From Anthoceros angustus (Eukaryota; Streptophyta; Anthocerotopsida; Anthocerotales; Anthocerotaceae): a stretch of DNA of 64,000 nucleotides. Made by a program: the position numbers and the translations under genes. The stretch spans positions 248,001 through 312,000 of the forward strand of contig MU008157.1 in the NCBI GenBank assembly GCA_010909165.1, read 5' to 3'. Positions 1-10,664 of the stretch are shown here, piece after piece. Each line of letters begins with the position of its first letter. Position 1 is the first letter of the stretch. The notes under the pieces were generated by a model. The model was not told the origin of the DNA. It saw only the letters and a list, made by a program, of their open reading frames with translations, and ran no database searches.

Positions 1-108
1 GGTGAGGATAGGAGCGCAGTGGTAGGGTGTGCTGCGTGGTGTGGCGCGAGCCCCGGTGAGGATAGGAGCGCAGTGGTAGGGTCTGCTGCGTGGCGTGGCG
101 CGAGCCCC
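1..108. repeat. 54-bp tandem repeat, two copies
   Basis: Positions 1-54 and 55-108 are two copies of a 54-base unit beginning GGTGAGGATAGGAGCGCAGT and ending GCGCGAGCCCC. They differ at two or three bases (GGTGTGC/GGTCTGC and GGTGTGG/GGCGTGG). The array may continue to the left of the window. GC-rich context; no gene recognised. Confidence 0.85.
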
Positions 109-1089
109 GCGGGCCTCCAAGTACATGGCGTAGAGCTGGGGGCTCCCCTTCCCCCCTCTCGTCGCGAGGTTCGGCCGGGTCAGTCGTGGCGCAGCCCGAG
201 CAAGGTGGGGCGCGGTCGTGGCACAGCCTAGGCAAGGTGGGGCACAGTCCGGCAGAGGTACGGCGGGTCCCCCTCATGGTGGGGCCGGGATTTGGTGCCG
301 AGCTTTGCGGGTAGGGGGCACGACAGGTAGGGGTGCGGCAAGTTGGGGGCACGGCGCGTGGGGTGGCGTGGCAGGGCCGGATTTCGGGGCCGGTGGGGCC
401 CGTGGTGAGATGGCTTCAGTTGGGGTTTTCTGACGGTAGTCGTCTAGGTTTAGGGTCTGTGGCGTGTGCCCTAGGTTTAGGGTTTTGGTGGCGCTTTAGG
501 GTTTTCAAAGTGGGTGGAGGGTACATGGGGCCCAACTTTTTGTGGTACTCGCCATACGGAGCGTACACTTTGTATGTCTAGTAAATGTCAAGGACGTTTT
601 GTCCTTAGCACCTGGTGCCCCGTCGACCTTGACACCTTCGGGCAGTCCCTGATAGGTTGTTTCCTAAATTGTGTCATTCTCGCTTGTTCCTGCCCTCTCC
701 CCTATGGTGCAGTCCACTCCTTCAGTGGCAGTCACGGACACCCCCTGTCCTGCCTGCGCTCAGCTGTGCTATGGGGTCACGGGGGTGAAATATCACATTG
801 GGCACAAACACAAGAACTTCGACCGAACCACCTGGGAGGCTCATGTGAGGTTTGCCTCTTTCAATGGGGCTATACATCTAGCTCCGAATTTGGATGCTCC
901 CCTGGGCCCGCCCTCAGAGTCCTCGCAATGGTTGCGAATGTAATTGGATCATCTGCTCACCCTGTTCAAAGCACACTTTCCGAGACTCCCGCCTTTTTTG
1001 ACGTTCCCGAGGCGCCTGCATGACGACATTCGCCTTGCCTACCGGCTTCCTTTGGATTGCCTTGCGTTGGACCCTTGGGATGAGGCAGG
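109..1089. other. Unassigned sequence with TTTAGGG motifs
   Basis: No coding region is supported here. The first 400 bases are G-rich and degenerate. At about 447-505 three TTTAGGG motifs (the plant telomere-type heptamer, also found as promoter telo-boxes) lie within 60 bases but are not in tandem, so this is not a telomere. From about 580 on the sequence leads into the copia remnant without a recognisable domain. Confidence 0.5.
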
Positions 1090-1107
1090 TTGTTCCTTCC
1101 TCAACTT

Positions 1108-1368
1108 AAGCCTACACCTTTGTTTAGTGATAGCCAGCGTGCCATTGCACTTGCAAGAAATCCTGTTTTTCACTCTAGAACAAAACATATAGCTGTTGAG
1201 TATCATTATATAAGAAAAAAATTAGAGGATAAAACTATTGATATTAGTTATGTTCAGACTTTAGATAATGCTGCCGATTTATTAACAAAGTCATTGGGAA
1301 TTGAGTTACATAGGAAACACATGAAACGTTTAGGTATTATGGACACACAGTCCAAACCTTTAGCCTAA
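1108..1368 (+). pseudogene. Ty1/copia pol 3' end (RNase H)
   Basis: The translated frame carries the C-terminal signature of copia RNase H: SDSQRAIALARNPVFHSRTKHI, then EYHYIRKKLEDK and AADLLTKSLG, ending in TAA at 1366-1368. In complete elements this region follows the reverse transcriptase and ends pol. The upstream RNase H core and the reverse transcriptase are absent, so this is a 3' fragment of about 85 residues. No matching LTR was defined downstream, although the AT-rich stretch after the stop could contain one. The frame itself is undamaged, unlike the gypsy relics further right. Confidence 0.85.
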
Positions 1369-2194
1369 TACTCACCCTAGCAACCTTAGGGCCGATTTAA
1401 GATAACCTCAAAATCTCAGCTCAAAATTATAATCTTACTATTTTTATGAACATATTTCCTCTTCTATCTTAAAATAACTTAGGTCGTCTCTGCCTTATTC
1501 TTCATAGACTTCCAAAATAGATCCTGGAATATTTATATAAAAATAATATTTAACCAGGATAATTTATGTAATCAAAACATTAAATTCCCTTAGCACTAGA
1601 GGCACCTACGGAAAACATGTTTGATATGTCTTGGGAATTCCTCACATGGGAGACTTGCTATTTTTATCATGTGTATAGGAGTTTTTCTCACATATGTAGG
1701 AGTCCGGGACATCTCCCTTTTCACTTAAACCTAAGGTGAGTATGTATACTTTATTTTCCTGGTCACCTCTTGGTAGCAGCCCGGGCTTGTACTAGCCCAT
1801 GTCTTTATCTTTAATGCACTTAGGGAAACAAAATGTGTTTATAGTCGCATCAATTGCAGAGACTTTATGCTAGGTTATTATCCTAAAATCAACATAGAAA
1901 TTAGGATATGTAAATATTGAATAACACTTAATAAATACATTCCACCTTTTTCCTTCCTTGCCTGTTCTTCTTTACCGTATCCTCCTCATGTCGTCTCCAC
2001 CCATCTGCCTTCAGATGTCAACCACACAAGTGTCAACACACCTTTTTAGGCTAGCTTCCCCTTAGAAATTCAATGCAAGCTCTTTTGCAAGTCAAGCTAC
2101 TTTCAACAACAATTTGAGCAGACTGCTTCACTTGGCTTTCAAGGAAGCAGGGAGCAACATCGACTACAGGGGGCACGACCTCCTTCTTGAGGAC
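1369..2194. other. AT-rich stretch, possible LTR remnant
   Basis: The sequence is AT-rich as far as about 2050 and has no supported ORF. It directly follows the copia stop codon, where an untranslated tail, polypurine tract and LTR would be expected. I could not fix an LTR boundary because no second copy exists in the window. Confidence 0.35.
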
Positions 2195-2490
2195 TGTGGA
2201 CCACGGACTCTCCCCGGGGGTAGGAAATGAGTTAGGTTTTGTTTTTTTTCGTAGGTGCGGAGTAGAAAATAAGGTGAAAAGGAACAAATAAGCCCGGAGT
2301 ACTCCGGACTGCACTCCGGAGTAGGTTGAAGGACTCCGGAGTAGGCTGAAGGACTCCGGAGCACACTCCGGAGAAGCTCCGGACCACACACCGGAGTATC
2401 GGGATAAGTCCGGACCACACTCCGGGGCAGGACGGGATAAGTACGCCAAGTAAAGTAACTTAGAAGTTGGAGCGTGTTTTAGACAGACGA
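2195..2490. repeat. ACTCCGGAGT-rich LTR-like block, copy 1
   Basis: About 296 bases, from TGTGGACCACGGACTCTCC to TTTAGACAGACGA. They are collinear with 9732-10026, which is almost the same length. Between about 2296 and 2440 the block repeats the palindromic core TCCGGA many times, mostly as ACTCCGGAGT separated by 10-20 bases. The shared ends and the position of copy 2 beside gypsy pol suggest an LTR segment, though I did not find a target duplication. ORFs on the minus strand here are by-products of the repeat. Confidence 0.65.
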
Positions 2491-3333
2491 CTGCCTAAAA
2501 CACGCCCAACTTTCTCGCAATACAATTGCTTCTTTTTTATCATCTCGCTTGTCTTTACGCACCTTCACCATTTCGAACGGGTGGCAACTATCATGTCAGC
2601 GATACCGAGTTGGCACACCACGCTCTAATCCATCGCTTGATATAGACCAGGCGTTTTGGTTCCCCGCCATAATATAAAGCCCTTACCAGATTCTCCGCTT
2701 CCACGGTCCAACCCCATACAAGATCGGTGTAGTCCTCTTGCAAGGGCTCCCATGTCGACACGCACTTGAGAACATAGAACAAAACTTTCTCCTTGTTATT
2801 TGGAAGTGCAAGAACCATGAAGTTATCCCCACATCCGATGTCGCATCATGTTCTACACCGGAGGGCATCGCAAATCCTCCACGCCACAACCTTCTTTTTC
2901 CACGCCTCCCTTAGCGTGCTTTGAGAGTGGCTTCCGTTTCAATGGTCCAGCCTTCGCCTCGCACACCCATGGATTATGCCTTGTCGACCGTCCACACCGT
3001 GGCATAACCAGCTGGTCTCCCTCCTCGAGCTTGGTGCACCACCAACTTCTCCTTCTCAATGGCGGGTCATGGCAAAGTGCCATTAGTGCACAGAAGTGAC
3101 CACTGCCGAGTGTCCACCGGCACACATATCCCCATGTCCACTGGCTGCACTTCACAACATCTGGCTCGTGCATCCACATGTGGCCTAGGGCTGCAACATC
3201 CGCTTGAATAACTCCCATCTCATGGCAGAGTGCCATGGGTACTTCGTGTTTTTCTCCTTCACAACTACACAATGCGCACTTTCGAGGTGTCAAATTCCAC
3301 ATCCGTAGGGCTTCCCTTCAAGCTCCACTCTGC

Positions 3334-5026
3334 CGCACAATCAATAAGACAAAACCCTCCGTTGGAGTGAAAGGCTTCGTTAACCAGTCTGGCAATGGCT
3401 CCTGTGCATGTTGATCTGCCTCAGCCATTGTGCACAAACCTGGTGGAAGAGCAGGTTCTTCAACCAAGTTGTTCTCACTTGTTGCTCCTAGAGTTGGGGC
3501 TGCCACAACACATGTTGCCACATAAGGTGCATTATCTTCAACTACTGGTGGTGGCAGGATGCTCCTGTCCACGTAGTCATTGTCAAGAGGGTTTGCCAAC
3601 AATTGTGTGACACTGCACCCAGTAGTTCTGACATCATCCAGTGGACCAGCATTGTTCCCCATTGGAACGACAAGGTCGTGTGTAAAACATATTTTGCATT
3701 TCCATCCGGCGTGGGTGGTGTTCGGCTCCTTGGAATAGGTAGTCACGAGCATGTGGTGGCGCGTGTTGACATGGGTATCTTCAAGTGTAACGATGGGAGA
3801 CAACAAGCCTGCTATATGTGCCTACAATAACAGTGCAAGCAACACTCCTGAGAAGGATAAACAGACACAAAAAAAAAAGGGTCCAAGGTTCAATGCGTAG
3901 TTGACCTGGTGACTCTAGCATGTTCTTCCTGTTCACAGGCTGGTTCTCACTTTGTCGTGGCAATGGAGTGTTTCCCAACCCTCTGGCAAAATGTGCATCC
4001 ATGCTTTCGTAGTCCCTGAGAAGTTCAATGTATTCCGCTGTCCAGTCCTCTTCTTCATCTATATGCCATGAGTCATTGGGCATGGTACTTATAAAAGGCC
4101 ACCCTCTTGATTTAATCCACCTTGGGTGCACATCAAGGTTGCACCCCGTGAGGGCGGTGACACGGAGGCCCGTAACGCTTGGAACAAACAAGCATCGTGG
4201 AAGCAATGCCCGCATGGCAAGAAGACCGCCATTACATGAGAACCACCGTACAAACGCAACACCGTAATTCGCAGGGCGGCAGAAGACTTGAGTGGCTAGG
4301 GAATCCATCGTGGAATTGAGCCATCCATCTTCCTCATTGCATGTATGCGTTGAGCATCGTCGCCTCCTTGCCGATTGACATCGTTGTTCAAGCTCTTGGT
4401 TTTTCCCTATTGGCTGTGAGGGCAGCTCGCGGCCCGTAATAGCCCTGGGCTCAACGCGTTAACAGTGCTACTTTCACTCGTGAACCGAAATTACCTTGTA
4501 GGTTAGACCTCGCGGAAGGCAACAAGGCAGGTCGGAAAGTCAAGAGGTGAGCAAACTGCTCGTTTTGCTTGGTCGCCATCCGGCCAGCACAACAAGCTCA
4601 GCACAAAGAAGCTTCAAGTTAGTCAACTTGGAATGCTCCTCCGGTGCCTTTCATTGGGTGGAGAGATTGGACCTTGGTCTCGTGACACTCATCGCCTCCC
4701 AATTTGGCAAATCCAATGCATCCGGAAGCAAGGAGGGAAATTAAAACCGTGATGCACATCGGTGATCACGTGACCAAGAACTCATGGGAGGTGACCACCC
4801 GGATAGTACCACCGTCACGGGCCATGAGTGGTGACCGACCACCGGCTTTAATGCCGTGATCGTATGGCACCTCACCACCGACTTCACGAGATGATGGTCA
4901 CCACCACATATGCCCAAGCACACACAAGCAAAATCAAAACTCAAGCATTGATGAATCCACATTGTGACCATGTGAATCGGGTCGTGTCAAGACCACCACC
5001 AGTGCCCATATGATGGCCAAATCCAT
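3334..5026. repeat. 1.69-kb tandem duplication, unit A
   Basis: The unit starts near GCACAATCA followed by AAAACCCTCCGTTGGAGTG at 3351. The same order of sequence returns 1692 bases later. It covers the membrane-segment part of the unrecognised minus-strand gene. Long stretches are identical to unit B, but short indels separate them. Confidence 0.85.
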
Positions 5027-6683
5027 GCACAATCAGCATTGCAAAACCCTCCGTTGGAGTGAAAGGCGTTAACGATTCGGCAATGGCTCCTGTGCATGTT
5101 GATCTGCCCTCATTATGCACAAACGGTGGAAGAGCGGGTTCTTCAACCAAGTTGTTCTCACTTGTTGCTCCTAGAGTTGGCCACACACATGTTGCCACAT
5201 AAGGTGCATTATCTTCAACTCGGTGGTGGCGGGATGCTCCGTCCATAGTCAGTCGAGAGGGTTTGCCAACAATTGTGTGACATCGCACCCCGTAGTTCTG
5301 ACATCATCCAGTGGACCAGCATTGTTCCCCATTGGAACGACAAGGTCAGGTGTGTGTAAAACATATTTTTGCATTTCCATCCAGGGGTGTACGGGTGGTG
5401 TTCGGCTCACTGGAATAGGTAGTCGCTGAGCATGTGGTGGCGTTGCAGTGACATGGGTATCTTCAAGTGTAACAGCAGCAGGAGACAGTGGGGCAAGCCT
5501 GCTATATGTGCCTACAATAACAGTGCAAGCAACACTCCTGAGAAGGATAAACAGACACAAAAAAAAAAGGGTCCAAGGTTCAATGCGTAGTTGACTGTGA
5601 CTCTAGCATGTTCTTCCTGTGCGGGTTCTCACTTTTATCGTGGCAATGGAGTGTTTCCCAACCCTCCGCAAAAGCGTGCATCCATGCTTTAGCTGATCCA
5701 GAAGTTCAATGTATTCCATCCTCCTCTTCTTCATCTATATGCCATGAGTCATTGGGCATGGTACTTATAAAAGGCCACCCTCTTGATTTAATCCATCTTG
5801 GGTGCACATCAAGGTTGCACCCCGTGAGGGCGGTGACACGGAGGCCCGTAACGCTTGGAACAAACAAGCATCGTGGAAGCAATGCCGCATGGCAAGAAGA
5901 CACCTTACATGAGAACCATCTGGTACAAATGCAACACCGTGTAACTGCGGTAGCGCGGCGCAAGACTTGGCTAGGAGCTGGAATCCAGCACGTGGAATTG
6001 AGCCATCCATCTTCCTCATTGCATGTATGCGTTTAGCATCGGTGACTCCTTGCCGATTGACATCGTTCAAGCTCTTGGTTTTTCCCTATTGGCTGTGAGG
6101 GCAGCTTCGCGGCCCGTAATAGCGATGCAGGCTCTAACGACTGCTGTAGCCGTGAACCGAAATTACCTTGTAGGTTAGACCTCGCGGAAGGCAACAAGGC
6201 GGTCTTTGGAAAGTCAAGTGGCGAAACAAACCTCGTTCTTTGCTTGGTCGCCATCCGGTTGTGCACAAATAAGCTCCACAAGCTTGGTTAGTCAACTTGG
6301 AATGCTCCTCCGGTGCCTTTGTGGGTGAGATTGGAGATTGGACCTGGTCTCATAATCCCAATTTGGAAAATCCAATGCATCCGGAAGCAAGGAGGGAAAT
6401 TAAAACCGTGATGGTGCACATCGGTGATCACGTGACCAAGAACTCATGGGAGGTGACCACCCGGATAGTACCACTGGTCACGGGCCATGGCCGCCGACCA
6501 CCGGCTTTAATGCGGTGATCGTGGTATGAGTGGGCACCACCACCTCGACTTCACAGATGATGGTCAGGTGACCACATATGCCCAAGCACACACAAGCAAA
6601 ATCGACGGTCAAGCATTGATGAATCCACATTGTGACCAGAATGGTAGGCGTGTCAAGACCACCACCAGGTCTATGGGAACCCC
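5027..6683. repeat. 1.69-kb tandem duplication, unit B
   Basis: Direct repeat of 3334-5026. Hand alignment shows mostly indels, often at CAG or CTG. For example, unit A has TACTGGTGGTGGCAGGATG where unit B has TCGGTGGTGGCGGGATG, and unit A has CCACCGTCAC where unit B has CCACTGGTCAC. Each copy is shorter than the other at different places, so neither is simply the ancestor. Confidence 0.85.
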
Positions 6684-7884
6684 ATATATCATGCAGAATC
6701 CACAACAAGGTAGGCAAACGCGTAGGCGGTGATATAACCAGCGTTCAACGCTTAGCCTTCGTGACGCCTATAATAGGATCCAAACATTCGTGCACACCAT
6801 GTAGCAAGACACGCCGATGGAAAAACAAATGAAACTCATCTGCTCGCAGCTGAAGGGTCGAATTGGAAGCCTGCCTCAGCAATGTGCCCGCATCACCCAC
6901 AACCCACAACACTCACAACCACTGCACCAAATTAGCATGGTCCCGAGGATTCCAATAAAACCCGAGTCTGCAGAACTCTAAAATCAGCAGGAGAACAAAA
7001 CATCAGCAAGTAAGTCACACCAAGCCAGATGGAAGCATGAACAAAACTACCAGACGCAAAGATGCCCAACCTTTCCCCACCCGACGTCAGATCAAACCCA
7101 CAACGACGACACATCTACCTTCCGTGACCGAAAACATGGCAAATCAACCATGGCTTAAAGCGGCGCCATGGACAAGATGATGACCTTTCTCCACGCTTGG
7201 CACCTCAAAGATCATCCACGGTGGCATCACTATACCCTCCGCCTCCCATCCCGCCTCCTCCCGAACATCCCTAGCAACCTCGGGCTTGGTGTGCTTCGGC
7301 CTGCGACCTAGTCAAGGGCCCCGGAGCCACCATGTGTGCACGGGTTAGCTGCCCTGCTCTCCCCTTCTTCCCTACCTTCTCTTCCACAAGTGCCACCTTT
7401 CCGCTTTTGCTTGTTTGCTTGCTTGTTGGCCTTCCTTCCTAGAACCACCGCTTTATAGGCTTTCCACCATGCCCTTCCAGGATCTTCCACAAGAAACCCA
7501 AAGCCATACATCGGGGAATCTTTTGGCCCGTGTTCGTGTGGCACGTTTCCCATATACGGCAAACACAATGTCGTCCAAACTTTGCCAATCCTCCTTGACA
7601 CCAAGTCGGTGGCTTCAAAGTCAGTAGCCCTTGCGGTTGCGAGGCACGCCAAAGTGATTTGTCACAACGTCCTTCCCACCAATGCGCCTCCTTCGTGCCT
7701 TGACCAACTTGTCATCCCTAACATTCAATCCAACCTTTCGAAGATGATTATCACCATCATGCCACCTCCAGGGTCCATCCAACACCGGAGCTTCTTCCAA
7801 GGCTGCCGTCACACGGTCGAATCTCTTGGTTGCTGAGAGGTTAGCACGTTTCGAATTTCGTGCGACATTGTAAGCGGTTGCCAT

Positions 7885-8269
7885 AGGAAGACGTGAGACA
7901 AGCCTACTACAGGAAAGCTTGGGGCAGCGTGGAGATGGTGGGTGCAAACAGAGGGAGAGGAGAGCATAAATGGAACAAGGGAGATGGCCTCTGCACGGTC
8001 GAGCGTAGAGATGAGAGGAAAGATGGCGTCGCGAAAGTAGAGGGAGATTCACGTTTCCCTTCAAATGATGAATTAATGAGGTGTACGGAAGTCAACCATA
8101 ATCTAATATAGATATATTTACCCTTTTAAACTACCTTTTAGCTTCCATAGGTTAAACAATAATATAAATACACACGTAAATTATAGGACAAAAATATAAT
8201 ATTCAAAACTTGAGCACTGATCATTTTATTACTCTATAATAGTAACCAAGTGTTAATGACTCTTTGGTC
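7885..8269. other. Spacer upstream of the minus-strand gene
   Basis: AT-rich in its right half, with no supported ORF. It lies upstream of the putative ATG at 7884 on the minus strand and could hold its promoter. No TATA box or other element can be assigned with confidence. Confidence 0.3.
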
Positions 8270-8665
8270 CCAAAGTGTGGCACCAAACCATGCCTCCACG
8301 CCACGGCATCTTGAGTGGTGACGGGCATGCACGGACAGGACAGAGGTTGCGGGTCCGTTATAGGCAGGTATTCACGCTCCGAGTACAGTTCGGCGGCGTA
8401 AGGTTAGAGTACGCGGCGGCGTAAGGCCAGAGTAAGCGGAAGCGTAAGGCGGGAGTAGGCCATGCAGACCTCTGACAGTTACGGGCAGCGAAGGGACACC
8501 CTCCCGCTCCGCGACTACTCCCGACGTCGCGGCCTGGAGGGTAGACCATTTCTCTTTGTGACCTCGCGACGATTTTCGCAGTCTCTCGCGCTCCGTCACC
8601 CAGCTCTTTGGTGCTGGCACCCGGCTGGGCACTTTGCGCAGCTCACCTTCGTGGTTGGATGACAA
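8270..8665. repeat. LTR-like segment of a gypsy remnant (left)
   Basis: This segment is a diverged match to about 10028-10400. Shared landmarks are CGTTATAGG(C/T)AGGTATTCACGC and CCTCGCGACGATTTTC, followed by a CTCT-rich GCGCTC segment. It lacks the TCCGGA-rich half found in the right-hand copy. At 8390-8460 there are about three copies of a 20-23 base GCGTAAGG-containing unit. Pol sequence lies between the two segments, which suggests diverged LTRs of one old element. Confidence 0.5.
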
Positions 8666-8697
8666 ACGCAGTAAGAGGGAGCGGCCAACAATCGCCA

Positions 8698-8900
8698 TGC
8701 CAGCAGAGCAAGAAGGACGCGCCATGGGACCCAAGAAGCGTGAGGTATGGGAGCCCTGGCGCTTGGTGGAGCGCAACATTGTCACCAGGAGATACCCCGA
8801 CTTCGGACCCTGGTTGGAGGAAGCAGAAGACTTGGTGGAGAAATGGCACCTAGACATCTTCAGCGCAATTTGGATGTACGACGTCAATCGCATGACCCAG
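8698..8900 (+). pseudogene. Possible gypsy gag fragment
   Basis: A short plus-strand frame starts MPAEQEGRAMGPKKREVW and continues through PWRLVERNIVTRRYPDFG to EAEDLVEKWHLDIF. The composition (regular W, L and charged residues) and the position between an LTR-like segment and pol fit a retrotransposon gag, but no diagnostic motif is visible. It ends where the minus-strand copia-gag-like segment begins. Medium-low confidence; it could be random coding potential. Confidence 0.35.
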
Positions 8901-9110
8901 ATGTGATAGTCGTTGCCATTGAAACGGTCCTTGTCCTTGAACTCGATCTTCAAGGAGCCTGGGTTGACCGCCATAGCTTGTACTGGATTGTTGATAGGAG
9001 GTACTGGTGGAATTGGATTCCCCTGAAATGGTATGAAATTCTTCCAGTTGTGTTCGAAGGGTTCCCGACTCAATGATAGGTTGTTCGCCGTGCCGACAAG
9101 GTTGCTTCTT
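8862..9110 (-). pseudogene. Copia gag-like fragment (minus strand)
   Basis: On the minus strand the frame reads SLKIEFKDKDRFNGNDYHIW and then VMRLTSYIQ. The F-x-G-x-(D/N)-Y-x-x-W pattern is typical of the N-terminal gag of Ty1/copia elements. The open frame continues down to 8372, but that lower part has serine/arginine-rich, low-quality composition and is probably not coding. The orientation is opposite to the adjacent gypsy pieces, so this is an independent insertion or a rearranged piece. Confidence 0.5.
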
Positions 9111-9298
9111 TGGACCAGCAGTTGCGTGGCGTGGGGAAGGGATTCCTGTGGCACACTCTTGTCCAAAGTTGAAGACGGAGTCGGTCCTGCGAGATCAGGA
9201 GGATGATTTTCCAGACGAGGAATTGGTGGCCACGGTGGACGGGCAAGACGAGGAGCGCAGTCAGAGGAACCCCAAACTTGTGAACAACATACCCGGTG

Positions 9299-9740
9299 AA
9301 GGCGGAGAAGGGCAGGGGCAGTCCCCTATGCCTGGGCAGTGACGTGTGGGAGATGGAGATCCCAACCGGGTTAACCCGTGCCCAGCAACAGGCCTTTGTA
9401 CACTATGCTCGTCCTTTCAGGATGTACAACGGATGTGTCTTCAAGGTGGGACGGACGGTAGCGGAGGAATTGAGGTACTCCAAAGAAAGTGAAAGCGGAG
9501 GTAATAAAGGGGATGCATGAAGGACTAGGTGGTGGATATTATGCGGCGCAAGTCACCACCAAGAAAATCTTGGAGGTAGGATACTGGTGGCCCACTATGT
9601 ATGGGGAAACGCACCAGTTTGTGAAACGATGTGATGCTTGTCAGCGGATCAGGAAGCCTACCCCAACAACCCAATGGCCGCTGGTGCCCATACTGGCGCT
9701 AGCACCGTTCGAAACATGGGGCATCGACTTCTGTGGACAA
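9299..9740 (+). pseudogene. Ty3/gypsy pol fragment (integrase N-terminus)
   Basis: The first frame (about 9299-9500) contains TGLTRAQQQAFVHYARPFRM and NGCVFKVG, which belong to the region before the integrase. After a frameshift near 9480 the second frame gives KGMHEGLGGGYYAAQVTTKK, GYWWPTMYGETHQFVKRCDA and CQRIRKPT, then LAPFETWGIDFCG. This is the zinc-binding HHCC domain and the start of the catalytic core of a gypsy integrase. The second histidine of the HHCC motif (normally GGH) is tyrosine here. The frame stops abruptly at the catalytic-core start, where the LTR-like block begins at 9732. Confidence 0.85.
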
Positions 9741-10400
9741 CGGACTCTCCTTGGGGTTAGGAAATAAGCTGGGTTTGTTTTTTTTCGTAGGTATGGAGTG
9801 TAAAATAAGGCGGAAAGGGAGAAACAAGCACGGACTGTACTCCGGACTGTACTCCGGACTGCACTCCGGACTCCGGGGTAGGTGAAAGGACCCTGGAGCA
9901 CACTCCGAAGGACCTCCGGACCACGCACCGGAGTATCGGGATAAGTCCGGACCCCACTCCGGGTCAGAACGGGATAAGTATCCCAAGTAAAGTAACTTAG
10001 AAGTTGGAGCGTGATTTAGACAGGCGAAGCCACGTGGACGGTGTAGAGTGGTGAACGGGCATTCAGCAAGCCAGGACCGTAGGGTTGCCAGTGGCCGTTA
10101 TAGGTAGGTATTCACGCCCGGCACAGCTGCAATGCAGGCTAGAGTACGTGGCAACAGAAGGCTGCAGGCGGCAGCCAGAAGGCGAGTGGCGCAGAGCCTC
10201 ATGACGGGCGCGAAGAGCCGCCTCCGCTGACGGTTATTCTCAACGAAGAGAAGCGAGACGGAGGTCATTCTTTCAAACAACCTCGCGACGATTTTCACAC
10301 TCTCTGGCGCTCAGACACCCGGCTCTCTGGCGTTGTCTTTTCGAGCGCTCGGGCACCCTTCCGCGTGGCTCGACTCGGTGGGCAAAGCGACTAACACCAT
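9732..10400. repeat. LTR-like block with TCCGGA repeats, copy 2
   Basis: The first 295 bases match 2195-2490, including the TCCGGA-rich stretch (about 9838-9965). The second half (about 10028-10400) matches the LTR-like segment at 8270-8665. It therefore joins the two kinds of repeat seen separately elsewhere and defines a unit of about 670 bases. It interrupts the integrase reading frame just after WGIDFCG. It is probably an LTR, although the termini are not proven. Confidence 0.6.
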
Positions 10401-10664
10401 AAATTTTGAAGGGGGGGAATATACAAACCCCCTTCAAGGAAAAAATAACCCCTTTGACGGAAAAGACACCATCCTCAAATTGCGGAAAACGGCTGGTTTC
10501 AGAATACAGACACCATCCGTGTATGCATATCCATAGCGGAAAACCAAACTAAACAGGACATCCCCCACACGAACCCCACATGCCGCCGGCCGGCCGGCGC
10601 CACTGCTTACTACAAACAAAGCACAGTGTAACAACAAAATTTGAGAAAAGTCCCATTGTTAAAT
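10401..10664. other. Hairpin-forming start of the next block
   Basis: At about 10407-10438 the sequence GAAGGGGGGG is followed within 12 bases by ACCCCCTTC, giving a 9-bp stem. Then come AACCCC/ACACCATCC-type short repeats (AGACACCATCC at about 10465 and 10508), and the first GGCC/GGCGCC palindrome at about 10580. No ORF is supported. It could be the left end of the element that fills 10.4-20.9 kb. Confidence 0.3.

Larger units (their letters stand above)
2590..7884 (-). pseudogene. Unrecognised broken minus-strand gene
   Basis: A series of minus-strand reading frames looks like one decayed gene or element. The likely 5' end is an ATG at 7884 (MATAYNVARNSKR), followed by pieces at 7308-7652, 5249-6281, 3781-4308, 3318-3806 and 2853-3302. 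Visible traits are a hydrophobic stretch (FFLCLFILLRSVACTVIVG) that could be a membrane segment, an acidic WHIDEEEDW segment, and a stretch rich in Cys, His and Trp at 2853-3302. I recognise no family. Part of the sequence is duplicated in tandem (3334-6683), and the frames are interrupted by short indels. It could be a captured host gene, a transposon gene or a single-copy pseudogene. Confidence 0.35.

Noticed and set aside
440-505. Telomere or interstitial telomeric repeat
   Set aside because: Only three separated TTTAGGG words; no tandem array.
2290-2440. CRISPR-like spaced repeats
   Set aside because: The repeat is a short palindrome with irregular 10-20 base spacing in a plant LTR-like unit; no cas genes or uniform spacers.
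2051-2449. 132-codon minus-strand frame
   Set aside because: Its repetitive residues come from the ACTCCGGAGT array; it is not a protein.
8372-8860. Lower half of the 264-codon minus-strand frame as a gene
   Set aside because: Only the upper part (8862-9110) has copia-gag wording. The lower part is Ser/Arg-rich, without motifs, and opposes a better plus-strand frame.
9641-9986. Minus-strand frames over the second TCCGGA block
   Set aside because: Same reason; they are by-products of palindromic repeats.
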